Shown in pieces: positions 36,184 to 45,220 of a stretch of DNA of 64,000 nucleotides. This DNA is from Alphaproteobacteria bacterium. GTDB taxonomy: Bacteria; Pseudomonadota; Alphaproteobacteria; JAEULC01. The position numbers and the translations under genes are program-made. The stretch spans positions 48,699-112,698 of the forward strand of contig JADLEG010000100.1 of NCBI GenBank assembly GCA_020846275.1. The letters are read 5' to 3'. How positions within the stretch are numbered: position 1 is the stretch's first letter; each line of letters opens with the position of its first letter. The notes beneath the pieces are model-generated. The model was not told the origin of the DNA. It made no database searches and saw only the letters and a list, made by a program, of their open reading frames with translations.

Positions 36184-37662
36184 ATGGCGATTCGGTCCGG
36201 CCGGCTGGCGCCGCTCGCGGTCGCGAGTCTCCTCGCCGTCCAGGCCGGCGGATCGCTTCCGGCATACGCGGCAGGCGCGCGCGCTTCCGGCAGCCCTGCC
36301 TGCCGCTACGACGTCGCGGTCGGCCCCCTGCCCGACCTGGTACTCGACGTTGCGGTCGATTGCGGCGCACTGCCGGTCGAGCGCCTGGTCGCCGTCGACG
36401 GCGCCTTGCCGCGCTACCTGGCCGGCATCAGCGACGCGACAGGGCAGAAGCTTGCGCGCGAGGACGACGCCTGGCTCCTGCCGAAGACCGGACCGCGCGT
36501 CGCCCGCTACCGCGTCGAGCTCGGCGCGATGGGCGCCCGCGAGCACGACTATACCTCGGCCTATGCGCTGGGCGGCTCGGTGCTGGCGGAATTGTCGACC
36601 TGGGTGCTGCTGCCGCAGCCGCTGCCCGAGGGCGCGGTGCTGCGCCTCGCGCCCAGCCCAGCCGCCGGCGTCGGCTTCGCCACCGCCCTCGAGCAGGTCG
36701 ACGGCGCGTTGGAGATGCCGGCTTCCGCCCTGCGCTATGCGGGGTACAGCGTGTTCGGCCGCTTCCGCGAGACCCGCATGAGCCGCGCCGCGCCGGGCGC
36801 GTTGGCGCCGCAGGCCGAGGCGGCGCGGCGCGGCGCGACGGCCGATGTTCGGCTGGTGACCCTCGACGGCCCGCTCGAGCTTCCGGCCGCGGAGACCGAC
36901 GCCTGGGTCGCCGACACGGCCAGCGCCGTCGAGAAGTTCTGGCAGGGTTTCCCGGTGGATCGCCTGCTGCTGGTGCTGATGCCGCAGCCCGCGCGCAGCA
37001 ACGTCCCGTACGGGCGGGTGATCGGCGGCGGCGGCGCGTCGCTGATGGTGCTGATGGGCGAGAAGGTGGCGCAGCCGACGCTGTACCGCGACTGGGTGCT
37101 GATCCACGAGATGGTTCATCTGGGATCGCCCTTCGTCCGCCGCAGCCCGTGGATGACCGAGGGGTTCGCCACCTATTTCGAGCCGATCATCCGCTACCGC
37201 GCCGGGCGGCGGACCGCGGAATCGCTGTGGGCGGAATTTGCCCAGGACATGCCGCGCGGCCTGGATGCGATCGAGCGCGAGGGCCTGGCCTATACGCGGC
37301 GCGGCATCTATTGGGGCGGCGCGATCTTCATGCTGCTCGCAGACATGGAAATGCGCGAGCGCAGCGGCGGAAAGCGCGGCCTGGAGGATTGCCTGCGCAC
37401 CATCCTGCATGGGGGCGGCGACGCCACCCAGCTCGTCAGCGCGGACTGGATGATCGATGCCTGCGACCGCGCCAGCGGCGGGGATACGATGCGCCGGCTG
37501 GCCCAGCGCCATGCCTTCTCGCGCCATCCGGTCGATCTGGAGGACATCTGGCGCCGGCTTGGCGTCATCCGCTCGGGCGACGGCCAGGTCCGGCTGGACG
37601 AAGGCGCGCCGCTTGCATGGCTCCGGCGCGCCATCGCCGACGGCAAAATCGGCGCGAGTTAA
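36184..37662 (+). CDS. Secreted zinc metalloprotease-like protein (gluzincin type)
   Basis: A 492-residue protein with a signal peptide (LAPLAVASLLAVQAGGSLPAYA). The zinc motif is HEMVH, followed 13 residues later by the E of WMTEGFATYFE. That is HEXXH with a downstream Glu, as in M1 and M61 peptidases. The zinc signature lies near residues 308-327 of the protein. The N-terminal 200 residues look like the beta sandwich of glycyl-aminopeptidase-like M61 proteins (YRVELGAMGAREHDY). No PDZ domain follows. It lies just behind the PsbP-like gene. Substrate unknown. Confidence 0.75.
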   Translation: MAIRSGRLAPLAVASLLAVQAGGSLPAYAAGARASGSPACRYDVAVGPLPDLVLDVAVDCGALPVERLVAVDGALPRYLAGISDATGQKLAREDDAWLLPKTGPRVARYRVELGAMGAREHDYTSAYALGGSVLAELSTWVLLPQPLPEGAVLRLAPSPAAGVGFATALEQVDGALEMPASALRYAGYSVFGRFRETRMSRAAPGALAPQAEAARRGATADVRLVTLDGPLELPAAETDAWVADTASAVEKFWQGFPVDRLLLVLMPQPARSNVPYGRVIGGGGASLMVLMGEKVAQPTLYRDWVLIHEMVHLGSPFVRRSPWMTEGFATYFEPIIRYRAGRRTAESLWAEFAQDMPRGLDAIEREGLAYTRRGIYWGGAIFMLLADMEMRERSGGKRGLEDCLRTILHGGGDATQLVSADWMIDACDRASGGDTMRRLAQRHAFSRHPVDLEDIWRRLGVIRSGDGQVRLDEGAPLAWLRRAIADGKIGAS

Positions 37663-37674
37663 CCATTTTGGCGG

Positions 37675-37708
37675 GGCTGGAGTGTTATAATCCCACGACA
37701 CTCCAGCC
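37675..37708. promoter_or_regulatory. 11-bp perfect inverted repeat with TATAAT in the loop
   Basis: GGCTGGAGTGT and ACACTCCAGCC flank a 12-bp loop that includes TATAAT (37686-37691). It lies 13 bp behind the metalloprotease stop and 170 bp ahead of the RND operon. No T-tract follows, so an intrinsic terminator is unlikely, and the long arms look like an operator for a TetR-like or similar dimer over a -10 box. No such regulator gene is in the neighbourhood. Confidence 0.5.
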
Positions 37709-37880
37709 GCTCTCGGAAACTCTGGACGCGAAAGCTTATGGTGCGTTGCGGCATAGGCAGAGTTTGTCTAGACTTCTGCGCTTTCGTCCGCCACCGTCCG
37801 GCGGCGATTGGGCCGGCGATAGGGCAATCGGGCCGCAGAGCCCTGCCCTGGATGGTGCGAACGGAGGCACGTCGTCCGCG

Positions 37881-38957
37881 ATGAAAGTAGTGAGCCAATT
37901 GGCGATTATCGCCGTGCTTGCGGGGGCTGGCACCGGCGCCTGGTACTACAAGGACCAATGGCTGAGCAGGACCGTCGCCAACACCGGCGCCGGCAGCCCG
38001 CCGCCGGCGGTGCTGGTGCAGGTCAAGGCGGTGCGTATCGGCGTCGTGGTCGAGCGCTTCGAGGCGGTGGCCACGGCACTGGCCAACGAGTCCGTGACCA
38101 TCACGTCGAAGAGCAGCGGCATCGTCGACAAGATCAATATCGCCGAAGGCGAGAAGGTCAAAGCGGGCCAGGTGCTGGTGCAGCTCGAGGACCGCGAGAC
38201 CGTCGCCGAGCTGGAGGCGCAGCGCGCGCTGACCCAGGGCGCTTACCTCGCCTATGAGCGCGCGACCAAGCTGAAGGAAAACCAGAACGTCGCCCAGGCC
38301 AAGGTCGACGACCTGCTGTCGGCCTGGAAGAACGGCGAGGCGCGGATTCGCATGATCCAGGCGCGGTTGCAGGACATGAAGATCGTGGCCCCTTTCGCCG
38401 GCAAGGTCGGGCTTCGGCGCGTGAGCGTTGGCGCGCTGGTCCAGCCGGGCATGGTGATCACCACGCTCGACGACGTCGACACGATCCGCCTCAAGTTCTC
38501 GCTGCCGGAGGTGCTGCTGTCGGGCGTGCGCCCCGGCCTGGAGGTCGAGGCGACGGCCTCCGCCTACCCGAAGCGCGTGTTCAAGGGGAAGATCACCTCG
38601 ATCGATTCGCGCGTCGACCAGATCACGCGCGCCGCCGAGATCCGCGCCGATATTCCCAACCCGGACGGCGTGCTGAAGCCCGGCATGTTCATGGCCTACA
38701 AGCTGTCGCTGCAGCAACGCGAGAACGCGGTGCTGGTGCCCGAAGAGGCGCTGCTGACCGAAGGCACGCGCCAGTTCGTCTTCGTCGTCGCCGACGGCCG
38801 CACGACCAAGAAGGAAATAAAGATCGGCGACCGCAATTCCGGCGAGGTCGAGGTCATTTCGGGGCTGGCCGCCGGCGACCAGGTCGTGATCGGCGGCATC
38901 CAGAAAGTCCGCAACGGCAGCGCCGTAAAGATCGTGGCGGAAACGCCGCAAAGCTGA
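37881..38957 (+). CDS. RND efflux periplasmic adaptor (membrane-fusion protein)
   Basis: A 358-residue HlyD-type adaptor that bridges an RND pump to an outer-membrane channel. It has an N-terminal membrane/signal segment (LAIIAVLAGAGTGAWYY), the lipoyl-like half motifs SGIVDKINIAEGEKVKAGQVLVQL and IVAPFAGKVGLRRVSVGALVQPG, a coiled-coil hairpin between them (VAELEAQRALTQGAYLAYER), and a beta-barrel with VLVPEEALL. The start ATG is the one opening MKVVSQLAII. It is followed after 45 bp by the pump gene. No outer-membrane factor gene is adjacent, so a shared TolC-type channel is likely. Confidence 0.92.
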   Translation: MKVVSQLAIIAVLAGAGTGAWYYKDQWLSRTVANTGAGSPPPAVLVQVKAVRIGVVVERFEAVATALANESVTITSKSSGIVDKINIAEGEKVKAGQVLVQLEDRETVAELEAQRALTQGAYLAYERATKLKENQNVAQAKVDDLLSAWKNGEARIRMIQARLQDMKIVAPFAGKVGLRRVSVGALVQPGMVITTLDDVDTIRLKFSLPEVLLSGVRPGLEVEATASAYPKRVFKGKITSIDSRVDQITRAAEIRADIPNPDGVLKPGMFMAYKLSLQQRENAVLVPEEALLTEGTRQFVFVVADGRTTKKEIKIGDRNSGEVEVISGLAAGDQVVIGGIQKVRNGSAVKIVAETPQS

Positions 38958-39002
38958 GCCGGCTTCGGGCCTCGGCGCCGCCCGGGGAGGGGTTTCCAAG
39001 AA

Positions 39003-42000
39003 ATGATCCTGTCGGACGTCTCGATCAAGCGGCCCGTCTTCGCCACCGTCATCAGCATGATCCTGGTGATTTTCGGGCTGTTCTCGTTCCGCAACCTGTC
39101 GGTGCGCGAATATCCCGCGATCGATCCGCCCGTGCTGTCGATCACCACCCAGTACAAGGGCGCCAGCAACCAGATCATCGAAAGCCAGATCACGCAGCTG
39201 ATCGAGGACCAGATCGCCGGCATCGAGGGCGTGCGGTCGATCAACTCGACGAGCCGCGAGGGGTCCTCCAGCATCACCGTCGAGTTCCGCCTGGACCGCG
39301 ACATCGACGGCGCCGCCAACGACGTGCGCGACAAGGTCGCGCGCATCCTCTCCCGCCTGCCGGAAGACGCCGACCAGCCGGTGATCGCCAAGGTCGAGGC
39401 GGACGCCCGGCCGATCATCTGGTTCTCGCTGCTCAGCGACAAGATGAGCGACCTGGAGCTGACCGACTTCGCCGACCGCTACCTGGTCGACCGCCTGTCG
39501 ACCGTCCCGGGCGTCGCCAGCGTGCGCATCGGCGGCGAGCGGCGCTACGCCATGCGCATCTGGCTGGACAAGCAGGCCATGGCGGCGCGCGAAGTGACTG
39601 TCCAGGACATCGAGACCGCGCTGAAGCAGCAGAATCTGGAACTGCCCAGCGGCCGCATCGAGTCCCGCCAGCGCGAATTCACGGTTCTGGCCGACACGGG
39701 CCTCAAGACCCCCGAGCAGTTCGCCCACCTGGTGCTGGCGACGCGCGACGGCTACCAGCTTCGCCTATCCGAGGTGGCGCGGGTCGAGAAGGGCGCGCTG
39801 GACACGCGCGGCGAATACCGCAGCAACAGCAAGAGCGCCATCGGCGTCGGCATCGTCAAGCAGTCGACCGCGAACACGCTGGAGGTCGCCGACCAGGCGA
39901 AGCGCGAGATCGAGCGGCTGAAAGCGTCGCTGCCGCCGGAGATCGAAGTCATCCTGTCCTACGACAGCGCGCAGTTCATCGCGCAGTCGATCTACGAGGT
40001 CGAGCACGCGCTGATGATCGCGATCTGCCTGGTCATCTGCGTGACGTTCTTCTTCCTGCGCAGCCTTCGCGCGACGATCATTCCAACAGTCGCGATTCCG
40101 GTGTCGATCATCGCGGCCTGCGCGGTTCTGTCGGCGCTGGGCTACTCGATCAACGTGCTGACCCTGCTGGCGGCCGTGCTCGCCATCGGGCTGGTCGTGG
40201 ACGACGCGATCGTGGTGCTGGAGAACATCCACCGCCATGTCGAGGAAGGCCACCCGCCCCTGCTGGCGGCGGTCTACGGCGCCAAGCAGATCGGCTTCGC
40301 GGTGGTCTCGACCACCATGGTCCTGATCGCGGTGTTCGTGCCGCTGTCCTTCCTGGACGGCAACACCGGTCGGTTGTTCCGCGAATTCGGCATCTCGGTC
40401 GCGGCCGCGGTGCTGTTCTCGGGCATCGTCGCGCTGTCGCTGAGCCCGATGATGTGCTCGAAGTTCCTCGCCGATCACGGCAATGGCGGCTTCCTTTATC
40501 GCGTCACCGAGCCGATCTTCGTCGGCATCAACCGCGTATACGCGTTCCTGTTGCGCGGCGCGTTGGCGGCACCGCTGGTCATGGCCGCGCTGGCGGTGAC
40601 CGTCTCGGCCACGGCCTACGGCCTCTACCAAATCCTGCCGAAGGAATTCGCGCCGATCGAGGACCGCGGCAACGTCTTCATCTCCGTGACCTCGCCCGAA
40701 GGCGCCAGCTTCGACTACACCAAGCGGCACGTGATCGCGATCGAGACCATGATCCAGCCCTACCTGAAGAGCGGGCTGGCGTTCCAGGTGGTCTCCTTCG
40801 TCGCCCCCAGCTTCGGCCGCCCCGGCGACGTCAAGACCGCCAACATCTTCCTACGCATGGCCGAATGGAAGGACCGCACCAAGCCGGGCGAGAAGCAGAA
40901 GGACCTGGTGCGCGCGATCGCGCCCAAGCTGGTCGAGATTCCCGGCGTGCGCGCGTTCGCGGTCAACCCGCCCAGCCTGGGCCAGCCCTTCACCCAGCAG
41001 CCCGTGCAGGTCGTCGTCGGCGGCAGCACCTACGAGGAGCTCGCGGAGTGGCGCGACGTGCTGCTCGACCGGCTGCGCGCCAACCCGAAGATCCAGAACG
41101 TCACCACCAATTTCGAGGACACCAAGCCGGAGCTGCGCGTGCACATCCGGCGCAACCGCGCGTCCGACCTGGGCGTTTCGATCGAGGACCTTGGCCGGAC
41201 GCTGGAGACGATGCTGGGCAGCCGCCAGGTCACGCGGTTTATCGATCGCGGCAAGGAATACGACGTCCTTCTGCAGCTCGACGCGGCGGATCGGGCGAAG
41301 CCGGACGACCTGTCCAACATCTTCGTTCGCGCGGCCACGACCAAGTCGCTTATCCCGCTGAACAACCTCGTGACCATCAACGAGCGCGGCGGGCCCAGCG
41401 ACCTGAACCGCGTCGACCGACTGCGGTCCTTCACGCTGCAGGGCACGCCGGCCATGGGCGTTACCCTGGGCGAGGCGCTGGACGTGGTCGAGACGGTGGC
41501 GGCCGAGTCCCTGCCCCGGCATGCCCGCGTCACCTTCGCCGGCCAGTCGCGCGAGTTCAAGGAATCGAGCGCTTCGCTGCTGCTGGTCTTCGGCCTGGCG
41601 ATCCTGATCGTCTACCTGGTGCTGGCCGCGCAGTTCGAGAGCTTCGTCCATCCCTTCATCATCATGCTGGCCGTGCCCTTGGCGGCCACCGGCGCGCTGG
41701 GCGCCATCTGGCTGAAGGGGCTGACGATCAACGTCTACTCCCAGATCGGCATGGTGATGCTGGTGGGCATCGTGGCCAAGAACGGCATCTTGATCGTCGA
41801 GTTCGCCAATCAGCTCCGCGACAAGGGCCATGACCTGCTGACGGCCGTCGCCGGTTCGGCCCAGTCGCGGCTGCGCCCGATCCTGATGACCAGCATCGCC
41901 ACCGCGATCGGCGCGGTGCCGCTGGTGGTGGGCCACGGCGCCGGCGCCGAAAGCCGCGAGGCGATCGGCTGGGTCATCATCGGCGGCGTCTGTTTCGCGA

Positions 42001-42140
42001 CCGCGCTGACCCTCTTTATCGTGCCCGCGTTCTATCTGCTGCTGGCCGGCGCCACCAAGCCCGCCAGCTTCGTTGCCAGCGAGATCCGGCGCATGGAAGG
42101 CGACCGGCCAGCACCCCACGGGCACGCACCCGCGGAATGA
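39003..42140 (+). CDS. RND efflux transporter permease (AcrB/MexF-like, HAE1)
   Basis: A 1045-residue inner-membrane proton-driven pump with about 12 transmembrane helices and two large periplasmic loops. It starts MILSDVSIKRPVFATVISMILV. The proton-relay aspartate pair lies in IGLVVDDAIVVLENI, with a second repeat around VKNGILIVEF-like VAKNGILIVEFANQL. Signatures such as PKEFAPIEDRGNVFIS and the C-terminal IGWVIIGGVCFATALTLFIVPAFY fit the hydrophobe/amphiphile efflux-1 group. Drug or lipid substrate is unknown. It is coupled by a 4-bp overlap to the lipoprotein hydrolase. Confidence 0.95.
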   Translation: MILSDVSIKRPVFATVISMILVIFGLFSFRNLSVREYPAIDPPVLSITTQYKGASNQIIESQITQLIEDQIAGIEGVRSINSTSREGSSSITVEFRLDRDIDGAANDVRDKVARILSRLPEDADQPVIAKVEADARPIIWFSLLSDKMSDLELTDFADRYLVDRLSTVPGVASVRIGGERRYAMRIWLDKQAMAAREVTVQDIETALKQQNLELPSGRIESRQREFTVLADTGLKTPEQFAHLVLATRDGYQLRLSEVARVEKGALDTRGEYRSNSKSAIGVGIVKQSTANTLEVADQAKREIERLKASLPPEIEVILSYDSAQFIAQSIYEVEHALMIAICLVICVTFFFLRSLRATIIPTVAIPVSIIAACAVLSALGYSINVLTLLAAVLAIGLVVDDAIVVLENIHRHVEEGHPPLLAAVYGAKQIGFAVVSTTMVLIAVFVPLSFLDGNTGRLFREFGISVAAAVLFSGIVALSLSPMMCSKFLADHGNGGFLYRVTEPIFVGINRVYAFLLRGALAAPLVMAALAVTVSATAYGLYQILPKEFAPIEDRGNVFISVTSPEGASFDYTKRHVIAIETMIQPYLKSGLAFQVVSFVAPSFGRPGDVKTANIFLRMAEWKDRTKPGEKQKDLVRAIAPKLVEIPGVRAFAVNPPSLGQPFTQQPVQVVVGGSTYEELAEWRDVLLDRLRANPKIQNVTTNFEDTKPELRVHIRRNRASDLGVSIEDLGRTLETMLGSRQVTRFIDRGKEYDVLLQLDAADRAKPDDLSNIFVRAATTKSLIPLNNLVTINERGGPSDLNRVDRLRSFTLQGTPAMGVTLGEALDVVETVAAESLPRHARVTFAGQSREFKESSASLLLVFGLAILIVYLVLAAQFESFVHPFIIMLAVPLAATGALGAIWLKGLTINVYSQIGMVMLVGIVAKNGILIVEFANQLRDKGHDLLTAVAGSAQSRLRPILMTSIATAIGAVPLVVGHGAGAESREAIGWVIIGGVCFATALTLFIVPAFYLLLAGATKPASFVASEIRRMEGDRPAPHGHAPAE

Positions 42141-43249
42141 GACGGCTGACGCCCGCGATCGGGCGCTACGCTCTCATCGCCCTTACGCTCGCGGCGACCG
42201 GTTGCACCGGCGCGTCGCTCGACTTCATGGGGCAACTGGGGATCAACCTGGGCGGCGAGGCCGAACAGACGGCCGCGCTGTCCTCCGAGGCGCTCGCGGC
42301 GCACCAGCCCCAGGCGGGCGGCCCTTCGCCCAATGGTTCGGCCAACGGCGCCAATGGGGCGTCCGAAAACCAGCGCAGCGACGCACAGGCCGTCGCGACC
42401 GAGGACATCGGCGATTCCGCCGGCGCCGCGCGGACCGAACTCGCGATGCTGCCCATCCCTGCCCGCCCGGCCCAGCCGCGCAAGCCCGAGGCCGGTCGCG
42501 CCATCTGCGGCGCGCTGGCGCCGGGCCAGCGCGGCATCGGATCGGTCGAAAGCAACGGCCTGCAGTTCACGGTGGAGTGCTTCCGGTCCAAGCAGGCCGG
42601 CACGGCGCCGGGCATCATCATCCTGCACGGGGCGCGCGGCATCGGCCGCAACACGATCTACGAACGCCTGGCCGAGCATCTGAACGCACGCGGCCATCAC
42701 GCCTTCATCTTCCAGTATCTCGGCGCCGCCGAGACGGCGCCGGTCGTGCTGACCGGCAAGAGCCCGCCAAAGGGCGCGGCGGCGCGCCTCAAGACCCCGC
42801 CCCGCAAGCGCGGCGTCGATTCCGAGGCCCAGACCCAGGCGATCGACCGCGCGATCACCGCCGTGCAGGCCCTCCCCTATGTCGACCACGAGCGGATCGG
42901 GATGTTCGGCCTGTCGCTCGGCGGGTTCCATGCGCTCGCCATCGCCTCGCGCGACGAACGCATCGGGGCGGTGGTCGACATGTTCGGCGCGATGCCGCGC
43001 CCGGTCGGCCCGACCGTCACCCGGATGCCGCCCACCCTGGTGCTGCACGGCGACCGCGACGCGGTGGTGCCGGTGCGCCGGGCACAGGAACTGGCGAAGC
43101 TGCTGAAATCGATCGGTGCGTCCTACGAGGTCAAGATCTACAAAGGCCAAGGCCACAGCTTCACAGGCGCGGCCGACCAGGACAGCGTCGAGCGCTCGGT
43201 CGAGTTCCTCGAGCGCTGGCTGCGCGCCCAGTCCCGCACCGCCGGGTGA
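42137..43249 (+). CDS. Lipoprotein alpha/beta hydrolase (dienelactone hydrolase-like)
   Basis: A 370-residue protein with a lipoprotein signal (LIALTLAATGC, lipobox Cys at about residue 23), then a 100-residue low-complexity region, and an alpha/beta hydrolase. The nucleophile elbow is GLSLGG with Ser, the acid is in LHGDRDAVVPV and the base is H of GQGHSF. The oxyanion strand is IILHGARGIG. It is thus exported and membrane tethered. Coupled by ATGA to the RND pump and GTGA to the EamA transporter, it may process the pump's substrate or the envelope. Function is inferred only from the operon. Confidence 0.85.
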   Translation: MRRLTPAIGRYALIALTLAATGCTGASLDFMGQLGINLGGEAEQTAALSSEALAAHQPQAGGPSPNGSANGANGASENQRSDAQAVATEDIGDSAGAARTELAMLPIPARPAQPRKPEAGRAICGALAPGQRGIGSVESNGLQFTVECFRSKQAGTAPGIIILHGARGIGRNTIYERLAEHLNARGHHAFIFQYLGAAETAPVVLTGKSPPKGAAARLKTPPRKRGVDSEAQTQAIDRAITAVQALPYVDHERIGMFGLSLGGFHALAIASRDERIGAVVDMFGAMPRPVGPTVTRMPPTLVLHGDRDAVVPVRRAQELAKLLKSIGASYEVKIYKGQGHSFTGAADQDSVERSVEFLERWLRAQSRTAG

Positions 43250-44151
43250 GCGTCGCGTCCATCCCGGCCGCCAGGGCCGACGAGCCGCTGCGCGGCATCC
43301 TGCTGATGATCGCCTCGATGGCCGTGTTCTCGGCCATGGATTGCACGTCCAAGTTCCTGGCTGCCAGCTACCACCCCGTCATGGTCACCTGGGGCCGGCA
43401 GGCGATCCAGATCCTGCTGCTTGCCCCGATCGTGCTGTGGATGGGGCCGGCGCGCACGCTGCGCTCGGCAGCGCAAGGCGTGCAGGTGCTGCGCGGATTG
43501 CTGCTGATCGCCTCGACCATCTGCTTCGTCAGCGGGCTGGCGCGGCTGCCTCTTGCCGAGGCCTCGGCCATCGGCTTCGTCTCGCCGATGTTCACCACCG
43601 CCCTGTCGATCCCCCTTCTGGGCGAAAAGGTGGGCGTGCGGCGTTGGGCCGCGATGCTGGTTGGCTTCGCGGGCGTGCTGGTCGTGATCCGACCGGGAAC
43701 CGCGGCTTTCGATCCCGCCGCCCTGTTCCCGGTGGCCTCGGCCGCCTTCTGGGCCTTCGCGCTGATCGTGACGCGGCGCATGAGCCGGCGCGACACGGCA
43801 TTGACCACGCTGGTCTATGCCAGCGTCGTAGGCTTGGTCGCCGCGAGCTTCCCCCTGCCCTGGTACTGGTCGACCCCCGACCTCGCCGCGGTCGGCCTGA
43901 TGGCGATGATGGGCGTGATGAGCCTGGCCGGCCACTACCTGCTGGTGACGGCCTTCGAGCGCGGCATGGTGTCGATCCTCGCCCCGTTTTCCTACAGCCA
44001 GATGCTGTGGGCCATCATGTTCGGCTACCTGGTGTTCGATTCGCTGCCGGACGCCTGGACCGCGGTGGGCGCCGCGGTGGTCATCGCCAGCGGCGTCTAT
44101 GTCTGGCACCGCGAGCGCGTCCGCCACGGACTGGTCCGCAAGGACGCCTGA
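43246..44151 (+). CDS. EamA/DMT-family transporter
   Basis: A 301-residue protein with about ten transmembrane helices arranged as two EamA domains. It includes GILLMIASMAVFSAMDCTSKFLA, LRGLLLIASTICFVSGLARLPLAEASAI, SPMFTTALSIPLLGEKVG and a second repeat SLAGHYLLVTAFERGMVSILAPFSYSQMLWAIMFGYLVF. Such transporters export amino acids, drugs or metabolites. It starts at GTG overlapping the hydrolase stop (GTGA), so it is the last gene of the four-gene RND operon. Confidence 0.9.
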   Translation: MSVASIPAARADEPLRGILLMIASMAVFSAMDCTSKFLAASYHPVMVTWGRQAIQILLLAPIVLWMGPARTLRSAAQGVQVLRGLLLIASTICFVSGLARLPLAEASAIGFVSPMFTTALSIPLLGEKVGVRRWAAMLVGFAGVLVVIRPGTAAFDPAALFPVASAAFWAFALIVTRRMSRRDTALTTLVYASVVGLVAASFPLPWYWSTPDLAAVGLMAMMGVMSLAGHYLLVTAFERGMVSILAPFSYSQMLWAIMFGYLVFDSLPDAWTAVGAAVVIASGVYVWHRERVRHGLVRKDA

Positions 44152-44474
44152 ACGCGGGGCCGCGAACAGCCCGCATTCGCCGCGAATTCTTGCCAATTCC
44201 CGGGCGTTGCCTGTGACCGATCCGCGACCATCGGGCTCGGGGACCGCGGATAAAGGATTCGTCAAGGATCGTGGCCCACGATAGACGCGGGGCAAGAGGT
44301 AGATAGAGACAGGACGCGACGTCCAAAGCGCCGGCAAACGGCGCTGCTGCGGGAAAGGACGGTGCGTGTCTAGGAGATGTCGATGCAACGGATCCCGACC
44401 CAACCGGGCGGCGACGTGGCGAGCGTTTGCCAGACCCGCGTGACCCGCAGACTTCAAATCCTCGGAGCAAGGCC
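44152..44474. promoter_or_regulatory. 323-bp regulatory interval with two palindromes
   Basis: No gene is seen. The gap holds a 15-bp palindrome, ATCGTGG-C-CCACGAT (44268-44282), and a hairpin AGCGCCG-GCAAA-CGGCGCT (44327-44345). The gene downstream begins a locus of cell-surface genes on the plus strand, and the T1SS genes are convergent with it. The palindrome looks like an operator; the hairpin may be a terminator for the RND operon or an attenuator. No matching regulator is adjacent. Confidence 0.45.
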
Positions 44475-45206
44475 ATGACGGCGGCCACCCTGCCGCAGGC
44501 CGCCGAGGCACCGCGGCCCAACGACATCGCGGGGTTCCTCGACGCCCTGGATGGCCGGCGCGTCTTCGGCTGGGCGTGGGACCGCGCCAATCCCGCCGAG
44601 CGCCTGCGGATCGAAATCCGCGTGGATGACGCCGTGGCGGCCGATACGGTCGCCGACCGGCCGCGCCCGGACCTGAAGGCCAATGGCATCGGCGACGGCG
44701 CCCACGCGTTCGAAGCGATGCTTTCCAGCGACGCCGCGGCGCCGGCCGCGCTGATCGCCATCGCGATCTCGCCATCCAGCGGCGCGCGCCACATCCTCGA
44801 GCGGCGCCCGGCCCCGCGGGCGGACGGCCCGGACACGGGCCCGGGCATCGCCAAGGTCGAGCCGCTGATCGATCTGCTTCACGCCTCGCAGCGACGCGCC
44901 GTCGCGGCGATGCAGGCCGCCGAGCGCAAGTTCGACGAGGCCGCGGCGCGGCTTACCCGCCTGCCGGAACTGACGCAGACGCTGGATCAGATCCGCGCCA
45001 CCCAGGGCGACCTGGCGCGCCGCATCGCCGAGGCGGAAGTCTTCCTGGTGCGTTTCGACGGCGTGCTGAGCCAGCTCGAGAAGCAGGGCCAGCGCCGAGA
45101 CCCCGAGACGCTTTTCAACCGCCAGCTTCTGCTTTTGATCGGCCTTGGCGTGGTCGCCACCGCGGCCACCATCGCGGCCGTAGTGATGGCTGTGCTGGCG
45201 GGCTAG
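44475..45206 (+). CDS. Membrane-anchored coiled-coil protein with a surface-carbohydrate-associated domain
   Basis: A 243-residue protein. The N-terminal 90 residues have GFLDALDGRRVFGWAWDRANPAERL, DRPRPDLKANGIGDGAHAFEAML, a small domain seen attached to alphaproteobacterial glycosyltransferases. A charged coiled coil follows (LHASQRRAVAAMQAAERKFDEAAARL to LSQLEKQGQRR). A C-terminal transmembrane anchor (LLLLIGLGVVATAATIAAVVMAVL) closes the protein. A GW-DP-like pattern also occurs in the two long glycosyltransferases downstream. It is convergent with the T1SS genes and could be a scaffold at the inner membrane; this is inference. Confidence 0.7.
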   Translation: MTAATLPQAAEAPRPNDIAGFLDALDGRRVFGWAWDRANPAERLRIEIRVDDAVAADTVADRPRPDLKANGIGDGAHAFEAMLSSDAAAPAALIAIAISPSSGARHILERRPAPRADGPDTGPGIAKVEPLIDLLHASQRRAVAAMQAAERKFDEAAARLTRLPELTQTLDQIRATQGDLARRIAEAEVFLVRFDGVLSQLEKQGQRRDPETLFNRQLLLLIGLGVVATAATIAAVVMAVLAG

Positions 45207-45220
45207 TGCCGCCCCGGCCT

